From: Lepraria neglecta
Taxonomy: Eukaryota > Ascomycota > Lecanoromycetes > Lecanorales > Stereocaulaceae
DNA length: 64,000 nucleotides
Assembly (NCBI GenBank): GCA_033220425.1
Contig: CM065651.1
Span: 2,294,001 to 2,358,000 of the forward strand
Direction: 5' to 3'
Shown: positions 10,432 through 20,750 of the stretch, one piece after another
Layout of the letters: each line of letters starts with the position of its first letter
Numbering within the stretch: the stretch's first letter is position 1
Notes under the pieces: generated by a model
Seen by the model: only the letters and a program-made list of their open reading frames with translations
What the model was told of the DNA's origin: nothing
Database searches by the model: none
Program-made: the position numbers and the translations under genes

Positions 10432-11487
10432 TCAAGAACTCGTCACATTTCCCATCCCCAACCCCGGCACCTTCCCACCAAAAATCTTCCCCTGCCCAAT
10501 AACAAACCCATTAACGCCCAAAGTAAAAAAGCTTTCCGCAAACTTATGCTCCAGCATCCATCTTGGAATCCGCCTTGCCGCTTCAATAATCCATCGGTAC
10601 TCAAAGGAAGGCGGACCTCCAAGCTTATTCCCATCCGCGTATTCCCATTGAATTTTGCAATGGAAGACCTCAACGCCGATTTGGAATGGTTTTACGACGC
10701 TGTCGATATCGTACATAGCTATGTCTCCGAGTGTTGAGATGACTATGACGAAGACCTGTGCAGGGGTGAGGGGGGTACCTTGAGGAAAAAAAGACATGGT
10801 CAGTTCAAAGTCGGCGTTCGTGGCGTTGGCGGCGCTCGTGTTGAAGTTAGTATTGAAACTTTTGCTGTCGCTTGAGGTTTCGGAGAGAACAGCTGGTGAG
10901 GTGTTGTTTGGGTCTAGCAATGCTCCTGGCAATGCTCCTGACAGCGCTCCTCCAGTAAGATTCTGCATTTGATTCTGGAGGTCCTGCATCTCGGTCTGAT
11001 TCCCACCGTTAGACTGGGGCGGCTCAAACCGAATCCATCCAGTGTGTCTGCCTTCCCACAGGATACCAAAGACCGCCACCTTCCACATGTTCTGCCGTGC
11101 CATGGATGTGACGGCGTAGTAAAGGCCCAAAACTGCAAACTTGGTAAAGATGGTTGCCGCTGGGGAATGCGGTGTTATCTTGATTTCGACGTCAGTATAC
11201 CCAGGAACTAATGGGCCTTTTGTTTCTGATATCCTGCCATTATAGTCCTTAGCTGCCAGAATAGCCACAAAGTCCAACGTGTTCATGAGGCATGAGATCT
11301 GAGGGAGATCGCTCACGCCGAATTTGGCTATCACTTGGAACCGGGGGTCAGGTGCGATCAAAGTCGAGTTGGAAGATGATTGAATGAGAGATTGAATTGG
11401 CGCTATGATAGATGCAGAGCGGACATGAGGATGCGTCCCGAGTAGGGACAGGATGGCTGAGACAACGCGTTGGGATTTCATGTTCAA
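10432..11487 (-). CDS. Conserved fungal secreted protein of unknown function
   Basis: Intronless, 351 residues (start at MNMKSQ or MKSQ). A signal peptide covers about residues 1-25. The first half has a pattern I recognise from a widespread Pezizomycotina secreted family without known function: PDPRF, an MNTLDFVAILAAKDYNGR helix, then VEI.I and a KFAVLGLYYAV segment ending in KVAVFGILWEGRHTGWIRF. The middle (about 175-235) is a low-complexity spacer rich in Gly, Leu, Asn and Ser with several possible N-glycosylation sites. The second half resembles the first in its predicted helix content (FVIVISTLGDIAMYDIDSVV, later RIPRWMLEHKF...FTLGVNGFVIG). No catalytic motif seen. The gene is intact, unlike many neighbours. 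Confidence 0.7.
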   Translation of the reverse strand: MNMKSQRVVSAILSLLGTHPHVRSASIIAPIQSLIQSSSNSTLIAPDPRFQVIAKFGVSDLPQISCLMNTLDFVAILAAKDYNGRISETKGPLVPGYTDVEIKITPHSPAATIFTKFAVLGLYYAVTSMARQNMWKVAVFGILWEGRHTGWIRFEPPQSNGGNQTEMQDLQNQMQNLTGGALSGALPGALLDPNNTSPAVLSETSSDSKSFNTNFNTSAANATNADFELTMSFFPQGTPLTPAQVFVIVISTLGDIAMYDIDSVVKPFQIGVEVFHCKIQWEYADGNKLGGPPSFEYRWIIEAARRIPRWMLEHKFAESFFTLGVNGFVIGQGKIFGGKVPGLGMGNVTSS

Positions 11488-12690
11488 AACGGCACGTATG
11501 AGACCTTGTCACAAGAGGTCGAGAACATCCGAGTGTTGATGTTGAGCCCAAACAGTCTCTTTGGTGAGTGGGACAGACAATTACCGCTGCGCCTTTAAGA
11601 CTTGATGATGATGCGATACGCGCAGGGATCAGTTACTCCAGATCACGCGACTGTAACATAGGCGCCCTCTTTAATCTTTCTGGGACGAAAACCCCTCTCA
11701 AGAGATCGAAAGTAATCTTAGGCTCACAATTTCAAGAGAAATCCATCGACATTCCCTGAGAACCTGCAGAAGCCGGATACTCATTTCAAGCAAGGCAGGA
11801 TCCAGTAATACTGAAGACTAAGTCAAAGTCATCGCACGTAGAATAGATTTTCGCTCTCTCAACTTCGCTGAAGATGTAATATGTGAGACAGAACTTGAAA
11901 GTGAGCTCAATTTTGATTGTCTCTCAGGAATGAAGATTGCGTAGCGCGTACAATTTTGAGTGGCTGTCTTAAGGGATGTGGCTAAGGATTTGGTATATTA
12001 GTCTCGTCTCCTCGCGAATGATTGAACATTCACCAATGGTCCTCAAGAGAGAGGAGCTCGGCAATTTCTAATCAGGCTCTCACCTTGAGTAACTGTGCTT
12101 GGAGGCTTACGTGCGGCGTACTCTGGGTGCTGCGTTGTTTGCAGTCCGGGAAAAGTTGTCGCCTGACGCCATGATCGCCTTGATGCTCGATGCCTTCAAA
12201 AGTGTTGAGAATACTTCCTACTCAACTGGCTTCTTCCTGATAGAAGGCATTGAGAAATTTGACGTGGAAGATACGTCACCGTTCAGAAGAGCGCTGAGGC
12301 AAGCACGTCCGCGGTCTACCTTAGCCAGGCACCTGAAGTCGGCAGGCTGCGAGCCAGTCTGGCCTTCTCTTCTTTATCTCTCATGATCAGGATGATCACC
12401 AGCAGGCGTTCCCCTGATAATAAAAACTTCGCTACTATCCATGAGGCGGCGCATCTGGTTTTGTAAGAGCGCGAGACACTAGAATGCCGGGTTCTGGAAA
12501 ACCTTAGTTGGAACGGGCAATATGTCTTCCATAAGAACGCTCAAAAAGTGCCCAAAGTCCCAGCTCGGGCTTCAGTGGTTCCCGACGCGGAGGCAAGGGT
12601 CGCTTCTCTGCTTTTTCCGCTGTCACCCGTCTTTCAATTCCGCGGTTGAGCTTTCAATTGTCAATGCGCTTATACTACCGCCGGCGCTGG
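11488..12690. other. Intergenic, no gene recognised
   Basis: Divergent upstream region between 10432 (-) and 12762 (+). A 95-codon ORF with only a TTG start (12099-12386) has no recognised domain and is not called. Confidence 0.4.
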
Positions 12691-12697
12691 TATAAAG
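12691..12697 (+). promoter_or_regulatory. TATA box of the 12762 gene
   Basis: TATAAAG lies 65-71 bp before the ATG, in a fitting core-promoter position. This supports the 12762 start although no signal peptide follows. Confidence 0.4.
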
Positions 12698-12761
12698 CCT
12701 ACGAGGTGGACACAGTTCTTCGCTGACGCGCGGATCCAAACTTTCTATTACTGGACGAGAT

Positions 12762-13724
12762 ATGAATCATACTGTTATACCATCGTTCTATTCAGCGCCG
12801 GCTGCCCCCGATTTTTATGAATGCGATCGCTTCTATGCTTCCCCCTTCAAGCCTGCCATCGCGGATTGCGACACTGCTTTCAATTTACTCCCCCAAGGGG
12901 CAATCAACATCACGTGGACTATTGATCCTCAACAAGGAGAAGAATGGGGACTACCGTACGTTGTGACGCACGGTCAGTAGTTATCATTGTTTGGCGCCTT
13001 TCAAATTGTCCAGCTCCTGATCAAACTGGTAACAGGCACATGCCAACTCCAACTTCAAGCTTGCGGCGAAGCCGCTTACGACCTCCAAACCATTGAATTT
13101 GCGCCAAATGATCTGCGTATGATGGCAGGCTGGGTAATAGACCAATGTGTTCGTGGCGAATTCTCGGGCGGATACACTACCCGCGAAATTGCAAACACAC
13201 TCGACTATGTCACAGATGCAATGACGTTTCACGAGGATCCATTCCGTAAGCCAAACAACACCACGCTTATCTAACTTCGTAGAAAACTCATATGTACGAC
13301 AGCCGCGGATACCACCTTCCTCAGTCTACTAGTGTGGAACGCCGATGAGCCAGATCCGGATTACAACCCGGGCGACATGGATCCATTTACAGGATATGTT
13401 ATTCTCGAAGCCATCGAAGCCGCCTATCATAGAGAGCCGGAAGGCCCGACGAAAGTCAATATCGAACGCAATTGTGAGTTCTTTCATGGGACTGTGCAGG
13501 CGATGGATAGACATTTGTACAGGACTTGGTGGGATTCTTCGCCTGATAACCCGGTTGCTGCCAATGCCAGTTTGACCGACCGGATTGGCAATTTTACCCT
13601 GCCAGCAAATTTAACCCTGCCAGTACCAGAGACTCTCAATTTGACCCACGCGTGTGGGACCGTGACTCAGCAAACCACGGGTGACTGTGCCGATCTCGGC
13701 GGCGGCAGTATAAGTGCTAGCTGA
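12762..13724 (+). CDS. Cys-domain protein of the same family as 7003
   Basis: join(12762..12972,13036..13245,13303..13724), 280 residues; introns of 63 and 57 bp with GT-AG ends (CTAAC branch in intron 2). The N-terminal half follows the window's recurrent pattern: ECDRF, then ADC about 15 residues on, an LP motif, THGTCQLQL, an IDQC helix and SGG. This equals C, DC, GTC, C, GG in the three-domain protein at 7003. The C-terminal half (LVWNADEPDPDYNPGDMDPF...) has an NC pair and a final Cys-rich stretch (HACGTVTQQTTGDCADLGGG) but is less clearly a second domain. No signal peptide follows the predicted Met, so an upstream exon or an altered start is possible. Function unknown; extracellular by family resemblance. 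Confidence 0.65.
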
Positions 13725-14604
13725 ACGATTATTGATGCAGGCAAGATATTTGATTCTGGCTTTTGATACTCCCGCAAACCTACTGGTGTTACCAGTCTAC
13801 TTTCCCGATTGCCAAATTTAGCGAGTGGCGAAACACGAGAAGCAGAGACAATCAGCTTTTGTCTCTAACACGTTTTAAAATCAATGCAAATATTTTTCCA
13901 CAATGCCCCTCTTGCAGACCAACAGCCTACTTACCCACTATCTTGGCCTTTAGAGCCTTCATCAAAAGGAGCTACAAGATAGCCACGCTATTACAGTTTT
14001 GCCACGTGACGATCGTCTCAAAGTGAAGTGGCAACTGAAAAGAGGCCACACGTTTCAAAATCTATGTCTCGAACAGCCAAACAGACTCTCCGGCTCTTGC
14101 CACATTTAGTCAACCTCAATGGACTGGTTCCGACAAAGCCTCAGCATCTGACCAAAGATAGTATTAGAACAAGCAGAACACCTGGGAAGAATCGAAACGC
14201 ATGTGTGGCTTCTTTCATGTCCCTCATCTATCAAGGGACTGGTTTAGAGGCAGTCCACGGCTTCTGAAACCGAGGCATAATTCAAAATACTCGATACAAT
14301 GGACACCGCTCAGGCAGTATCTAAATCTTTACTTTCGGGCTTTGATGGACACCTATGTAATCTCTGAAAGCCACCCAGAAATTGTTTCCTCCACATCAAC
14401 AACTCTCGCTATTATCAAGTTCAAGAAACTCCGGTAATCATTCCCCACAACTTCCCGCCGTCACTGAGCCCAAGAACCATCAAACCCAAAAGTGATAAAA
14501 CACAGAACCACCAATCTAGAGAACATTAGAATCCCTACTTCAAGCATTCAAGATTCAAGATCCACCTCCACCTCCCACTCATACTTGGCTTCGTCGTCGA
14601 CAAT
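13725..14604. other. Intergenic; possible lost signal exon at the right end
   Basis: Short ORFs only. Between about 14536 and 14604 the frame leading into the 14605 ORF encodes a hydrophobic signal-like stretch (KIHLHLPLILGFVV) without an ATG. This suggests that the original start of that gene has been lost. Confidence 0.4.
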
Positions 14605-15096
14605 ATGGCTCATCCTACGTCGAGCGAGGCAAGTTTCCTCGAAAAGCGGGTCGAGGAACATTATGGCTGGATCGGTGTAGGTACTCCAATTGACCCATCA
14701 TTCCCGAAACCAGATATAGATCTGCCTCCTGCGAAAAGTTACCGAAGCAAACGGTCTCTTTAATTCCCTTATTGATCATTTACTTGAGAAGCATGCTAAC
14801 CTAGTTACGGTATAGTCTTTCGATGACTTGGACTGTCATGGCCACACAAAGGCGCACGCCCCGAGTTCAAAGGAGGAGCAATTGGCATCGAATGGGCTCC
14901 GGAAGCCGAAAATATCCGATTCAATTACGGCACCTCGTTCCTTGCCTTCAATTACGTTAGCTTTTGGTCAGACAGTAATTGCAAAGACCTCATCAGCCCC
15001 AACAACCTCACTCAGTCTGCTGGTTTCGGTTATTGTTGTACGAACACGACGGTGTACCCCGGAATTCAGAGTGTGATGCTTGGGCCACCAAACTAG
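14605..15096 (+). pseudogene. Small secreted LEKR-site protein, frameshifted
   Basis: Exon 1 (14605-14676) encodes a short pro-region ending in a Kex2-like LEKR site, followed by YGWIG. A 139-bp intron (14677-14815, GTAGGT...TATAG, CTAAC branch at about 14796) joins to SFDDLDCHGHTK. The homologous continuation GARPEFKGG is one frame away, so there is a single-base shift at about 14850. It then runs intact to TAG at 15096 and includes YCC near the end. The minus-strand gene at 15266-15572 carries the same series (LEKR, YGWIGGFD, C, GH, RPKF, W, N.I..N.GT), so the pair are paralogues and the frame break is well defined. The signal peptide lacks an ATG as well. Function unknown; processing by a Kex2-type protease is inferred from the dibasic site. 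Confidence 0.65.
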
Positions 15097-15265
15097 ATTT
15101 GCATTTGGGAGTGCTGTTCTAGACTGGGGATGATCCTGCATGCTTGTTCTCTACTTGTGTCATCTTAGCACCAAACCAAATCTTATGGTCCACATATCAT
15201 ACCTTAGTTTTCTCGATTTGTACGTCCCGAAGATCAAACTAGGTTGTGCTGTCAAACAGGTTGTT

Positions 15266-15572
15266 TCAAATCTGGTTTATTAGATTATTTCTATTGCAGA
15301 GGGTCTCACGATAAATTTTGGTCTCGAAATATGATAATCCACGTTCGCAATGCTGTGGATCACCGGTGCCGAAGTTGATGCTGATGAAGTTGGTGGCATT
15401 GGTCCATTGCATGCAATGGTTTCCGGAGAACTTGGGACGTGGACCTTGTTGGTGGCCTTGACAGTTTGAGGCATCGAAGCCGCCGATCCAGCCGTATTGC
15501 ATGCGCTTTTCGAGGGAGACGGTGTCGAGTGGTAGCGAGGAAGCTGAGGGTGAGAAGGATTGAGAAGTGCAT
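15266..15572 (-). pseudogene. Small secreted LEKR-site protein, paralogue of 14605, frameshifted
   Basis: Starts at 15572 with MHFSILLTLSFLA, a good signal-peptide core. The mature part (LEKR, then QYGWIGGFDASNCQGH) is in another frame, so a single base is gained or lost at about 15535-15550. The rest runs open to 15266: RPKFSGNHCMQWTNATNF, then ISINFGTGDPQHC. Five Cys are visible in the mature part. It lies convergent to its paralogue, 170 bp apart, with no intron where the paralogue has one (between YGWIG and FD). An intronless copy facing an intron-bearing one could reflect retroposition or intron loss. If the shift is a sequence error, the gene is a normal small secreted protein. Confidence 0.6.
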
Positions 15573-15907
15573 TTTTAGTTTTTATTAGATGGCTGTGTGA
15601 TTGGTGATGATGTAACTTTGTGTGGGGAGAAAGGTAATGTTTGGGCGTCCCGAAGAGAACATATAAGTGTCTGTCAATTAGTAAAATATGATCTAATTTC
15701 GTACTTAGTAAAACGGCGCTACGAAGCAGTACCTACTTTCGGGCCTTCTTTGTTGGCACTCACCACACGGAAATTGGCATCGCAGATCAGGCGTACTCGA
15801 ACCCTGGAATATGAAGCCGAGGGCGCAACGATTGCGATGCTTTGTGAGTCATTTTCCCGATAACACTGCTAAATTTCCCATCCTGCACGCCGGCGCCGTT
15901 ACTCCTA
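15573..15907. other. Intergenic, no gene recognised
   Basis: Upstream region of the 15572 gene and downstream flank of the 15908 gene; one 88-codon ORF without any domain. Confidence 0.35.
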
Positions 15908-16845
15908 TCAAAGTATGATGGTACTAAGGAATGTGAGAAGAATTATACAGCTGACGACAATCATGTCTGGTAGATGGGATGACAGACTGATCGCATCGGA
16001 TTTGGATGTAGTCGCCGTTGGAGAAGTGCTACCTGTAGTCCCAGATACGATGGCGGTGGGTGCGCCGGTGTAAATCTGGTTCCCTGTTGTCTGCACGGGA
16101 TATAGAAGGGAGGTGATTGTTTGCGATGTAGTCGCTGGCGAATTGGTAGAAGAAGTGTCGATCAACGAAGATATAGTTGAAGGTGCCGAGGTATTGGATC
16201 CAAGAAATGCGCTGAAAGTGGATGAAAGGGCGGAGATGCGTACGGTGTTTTTGTCGTCCAAAGCTCTGAGCCCGCCTTCGTAATACTGATAGGCATGGTC
16301 ACTAGTTAAAAGTCAGCTTCACAGTATAGATAATACTGTGATCAATACCGCAGGGGAAAACCATAGAGAAAACAGTGCGTACCCATTCACCAACAATGTT
16401 TCGCCTGGTTTTGTGCACATATTTTGATGATTTAATGTGCCGAATTCCAAGACTCCGCCTACTCCACGCCAATTGGGGGAAAAGTGCGATACATATAAAC
16501 TTCTGCGAAGCTTGTAACCACGACAGATATTTCGCAATAGATTTTGGTAGACCCAGTTTGCGCAATGGCAGCAACGCTTGAGGGCATTCCGGCGGGGGCT
16601 GTGCAGGTGTCATTGCAGAGCAGCTGCCGAAGGCAGTCGTTGGGAGTGACCGAGCCATTTTCTATAGAGAAAGTCGCGGGAATCGGACCAATATCTGGCG
16701 AATGGCACCCTGCGGAGGCAACCGGATTTGCGGCTTGGGTTGGTGGTATTGTAATACTCGTAGTAGTGAGCAGTAACTGCGCTACAATCCTGGATGGTAC
16801 TGCTAAGAGTATTAGATATACAACGAATTGGTCAGGAAGCATCAT
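15908..16845 (-). CDS. Secreted, membrane-anchored Cys/Ser-Thr-rich protein, one apparent frameshift
   Basis: Starts at 16845 with a signal peptide (FVVYLILLAVPSRIVAQ). The ectodomain has AGCHSPDIG, then NDCLRQLLC, CTAP, IYCEISVVV and, after a frame change at about 16460-16475, QNMCTKPGETLLVNG. An 81-bp intron (16302-16382) joins this to DHAYQYYEGGLRA. A Ser/Thr-rich stalk follows, then a C-terminal hydrophobic segment (MIVVSCIILLTFLSTIIL), which could be a membrane helix or GPI signal. The Cys order (C, DC, C near IYCEI, C, then G-rich) resembles the recurrent secreted domain elsewhere in the window, but more weakly. The frame change is not explained by a good intron. Role unknown; a cell-surface protein is inferred. 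Confidence 0.5.
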
Positions 16846-17935
16846 AGCGTTATCATTAAAACCTAGCCTTTGGAATCACGCTCTCCAGAACTTTTGTAAG
16901 CACACGAACAGAGACTTTTACAGAAAAAATTACATGCTGAGCTCAATTTTATCACAAACCCATGGTAATACGTAGACAACTCAGAACTCTCGATGTGAGC
17001 CTCAGCTCAATTATGCAAGCACGACAAAGTGCGTTCATTATGCAATTCTATGGCAAGTGTAGAAGCCAGTTTTCCAATACCGCCAACGAATCTAGGTAAA
17101 AGGTACCCGTCCAAGAACATGTACCGCACAGCTCGTCGGCAAGTTTCATCCAAAGTTTGACGTAATTACGCGGATACCTCAAATGACTGTCTGATTATTG
17201 ATGATAAGTAGTCGAAATGTGACTCGCGGCTGAAAATCGCCGGTGCCTAAAATATTAATAATTATCGGGTCGTTATCGAATAAGGACTTTGATGGCGACG
17301 AGTGGTTCCACAAAAGACTGGACGTTTCAGCCTTGCGCAACTGATAGGGTTCTACATGCTTAGCAGCGGAGTGTAGAGAGCTAGCAATGGAGCTGGCACA
17401 GACATCGTCTGTCGAATTGTTACATTCTGACTATGCCATTCCTCACAGCACAGATTAATGAAGCACTCCCGATGTCGATCCAGAAGGCCGTATGGTTTTG
17501 GCAATTTTTCTCCGTCATCCTTGGACTCTTAACTAATCTATTGGACATCCTGAACCGAAATGCAATCCACAAAGGAATTGCTCTTCGGAACTTGACGCCA
17601 AGCCCATATTGCGGATCGTTGCGTAACTAGGGGCTGAAAGACGCGCCCCGTCCTCTAACGCACGTCGCGTTCGAAGCCAGTGGCTCACTAACCCGATGAT
17701 TGGAGAGCCCATAGGCTGCAGTGCTTGGTATATGTGTCGACTCTTGCTATGCGACATGAAGGTTGCATTGGCCCTACGATGGTTGGTGGCTGTTTCCCCT
17801 CGGTTATGCCTTCCGTCTGTCCTGGCGCGTCCCTCCTAAGATCCTTCCCGTGTCTTTTACTCAGCCTCAACATCCACAACATCTCTCGTCAGAACAAGAA
17901 CTGATTCACGCAGCACTAAGTATCTACGCTGAGAT
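16846..17935. other. Divergent intergenic region, no gene recognised
   Basis: Lies between the starts of the 16845 (-) and 17936 (+) genes. Only short ORFs; no clear repeats. Confidence 0.45.
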
Positions 17936-20154
17936 ATGGCCCTTTGCAAACGGACGCTGCTTGCTCTCGTTGCTATCCTTGCCCTCACAGAATCTTCTGT
18001 TGCTTTGTTTGGGGTGGAAAAGCCAAGTATTTCATCGAGGCAGGAGTCGAGCTCAGACCTTGTGAGACGTGTTTATCATGGCTGTAGGTTCCCGTTGGAA
18101 ACCGTCGGTGTTCGAGCTGACCAGAGCAGCCTTTGTACTTGGGAGAACCTTGTATATAGACGGCGGCGAATACACCAGTGAATCAAACGGCAATGTCAAT
18201 ATCCGTAAGTACCCTCGGCTGCATTCAGAATCTCGGTCCTTTCTGACCGAAAATTTATTTAGTCAATCATACTCTCGCGATAGACCTGTCCACAACTTTC
18301 TCAACAGCAACAAGGAACAATAGCATCCGGATACATCAGATAGAAAAAGGTCAATGTCCAAACTTCAATCTGGCACGTTTCTGGGTTGATGAGGCCCGAC
18401 AGACTGTGTACGTGTATGGTGGCCAGTATAGCTATTGGCAACCAAATGTTGGTGGAACTACCATCCCTTTGGAGACACTATGGGCATTAACGGCGAATAA
18501 CAGCGGTGACACCTAGCCAAACATCGACCAGTCTTTAGATCCGGTCTTCGCCACTTTGACTCGTCCGACAGAAGGCTCTTTTGCCTTTGGAGCTATCGGT
18601 GGCCTCGGTCTGGGTAGATACGAAGATGGTCTCAGTAGCCAGAAGACCTGGCATATAACCAACCCTGTGCCCAGTCCTGGCCTACAATTCTACAATTTCA
18701 CATCGGGCTCGTGGTACAACAACTCTGCACTTGGTTATACGTCAGACGGTGCGTCAGTATGGGCAGGTTTGACCTACGTACTGGTATGGGGCGCTGCTGG
18801 CCTGCTAGTGATGTTTGAAGGCCAAGCGTGCACAATGTTTCTCTCTTTACGGACGGCGGAACCTACCTCTCTATGTCGAACATCACCCTATTTGATCCAT
18901 CGACCCAATCCTGGCACTATCAGCCGTCCTCCGGAGATATACCAAGTCAGCGAGACAAATTCTGTGTCGTGGGTACAAGTGGAGGCGACAACACTACTTT
19001 TGGTGAGTCTGCTTACGCAATTGCTTCGAGTCCGTCATGCCTAACAAAATGTTTTCTTGGCAGAGATCTCTATGTACTCTGGCCAGGCTGGCGCAGGCAT
19101 GTATGATGGGCAACCGATATCAATGGCACACAATGCCGAGCGCGACAAGGTCTATGTGTTATCTCTGCCAGCCTTCGTCTGGTTCAAAGCAAACTACATC
19201 TCGGTAGACCCGCGAATGGAGCACACCTGCCATGTCGTTGGCAACCAAACGCTGAGTATAGGTAGTTTTAATCCGAGTCTCGTTAATAGCTCTGTTGCAT
19301 ACAATGACACTGACCCTTTTAGGGAGGGCATCAAAATCTTTGATATGACTGCCCTAAAATGGACGAACTATTTCAACGCTAGCGCAGGACCCTGTGTGCC
19401 TCCCCAGTCTATTGCGAGTTACTATAATGGAGGATTGAGGTACCTGAGATGGAGTCAACCTGCCGTCGAGGATCTTTTTTCTGAACCGCTCTTCAAAAGG
19501 ATCTAGTACGTCAACATCATCACAACACAAAGTAGTAACGCCACGTATTAGAGATATCATTGGCGGTGTAGTAGGAGGCGTTGTTGCAATTCTGGCAATA
19601 ATCATCTGCGCTGCGCTTTTCTTAATTCGGAGGAAACGGACAAGAGAACGCGAAAGAGCAGCAACTCGACAAATGCTAAGCATACAAGAAACAGAAGAAA
19701 GACATGCCGCAGGTGGTCTCTACGAAGCGGAGGGCCCAGGACTACCAGCAGAGGCCTCTGATGGAGAGCGCAGAATTCCTGAGGTAGACACCGGACAGCC
19801 GATTCCTCATGAGGTCGACTCGACCGCTTTGCCAGCACATTTGAGTTGCAAAGTCCCACACATTGCCGGGACACTCACCCAACCGGTGACCCATCTGAGC
19901 TGGCCAACCCCGTAAGCCCTGTTTCCGCCGAAGCAACAGGTTCTCCGTCCGAGCTTGATAACCATATCATACACAACTTAGCTCACTCTGCCAGCAAGCC
20001 CTTCGAGCTCGACAGTGCCCAAGACCGAATCCATCCTCAATCAACAGGTAACCCAGTTGAGCTCGAAAGCATCACGAGGTTCTCTGCGCCCCCTTTTGGA
20101 CAAAGTGGACCGCTAGCTCGCCGTACCGGGCCGATGATCCTCAATCAGACTTGA
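17936..20154 (+). pseudogene. Kelch-repeat membrane protein, several frameshifts and one TAG
   Basis: Starts with a signal peptide (LLALVAILALTESSVA) at 17936. Kelch-type blades follow (GRTLYIDGGEY, YVYGGQY, TDGGTYLSMSNITLF, SMYSGQAGAG), then a single transmembrane helix (VVGGVVAILAIIICAALFLI), a basic stop-transfer (RRKR) and a cytoplasmic tail with repeated SELDN/VELES-like motifs. Two introns are clear: 18205-18262 and 19013-19063. The frame is broken at about 18091, 18823, 19490 and 19850, and an in-frame TAG at 18514-18516 replaces what is normally an aromatic position after GDT. Five lesions make it a pseudogene unless the assembly is poor here. Family members are surface Kelch proteins; their ligand is not known. 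Confidence 0.75.
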
Positions 20155-20750
20155 TCGCATTGCGACCCTAAAAAGTGATTTTCATATCGAGTGAGACTGG
20201 AAACGGCTCATGTAAGCTCCCTAAATCATTTAGACGCGCCAGTTGCTACCAGCAACAGCTTGGACCCTTCCAACCTCGGGGATGGTCGATGATCATGCAG
20301 ACTTTAGTGATCTCCTTTGGCTCCAAAGACCATGATTTTGTTACGACTCGTGCAAGTGGGTCCATATTGCAGAGTGTCGAGTGAAAAGGTTCTGTTATGA
20401 AGAAGTACCTGTGTGCTCGCAAGGCAAGAGTGGCCGACCGGCAGCAGGGAGGTCTTTTTCAAGCGTAATCCGTCTTTCGGTGATGATTTCGTAATGGTAC
20501 AGCAGCGATTTTTGTAAAACATTTCGAGGTGGGCGCTTGATTACCAATCCATTGTTGGTGGATGGTCCTTGAGACTGCTCATTTTCGGGAGAGGAGTTCT
20601 TGGAATGGTTTTAGTGGGACGAAAGGAAAGAAGAAACGATGCGTGTACCTTCGAGTGGTTTCTATTTCTTATTACATTGTTCTGATTCTTCTGGCAGATT
20701 GAGAAAGGTCATGAACATTCTAACATTGATATACAACTAGTACGAATTTG
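20155..20750. other. Convergent intergenic region
   Basis: 3' flanks of the Kelch relic and of the GIY-YIG gene; nothing recognised. Confidence 0.4.

Noticed and set aside
12099-12386. 95-codon ORF with TTG start
   Set aside because: No ATG, no domain and no splice support; compatible with chance.
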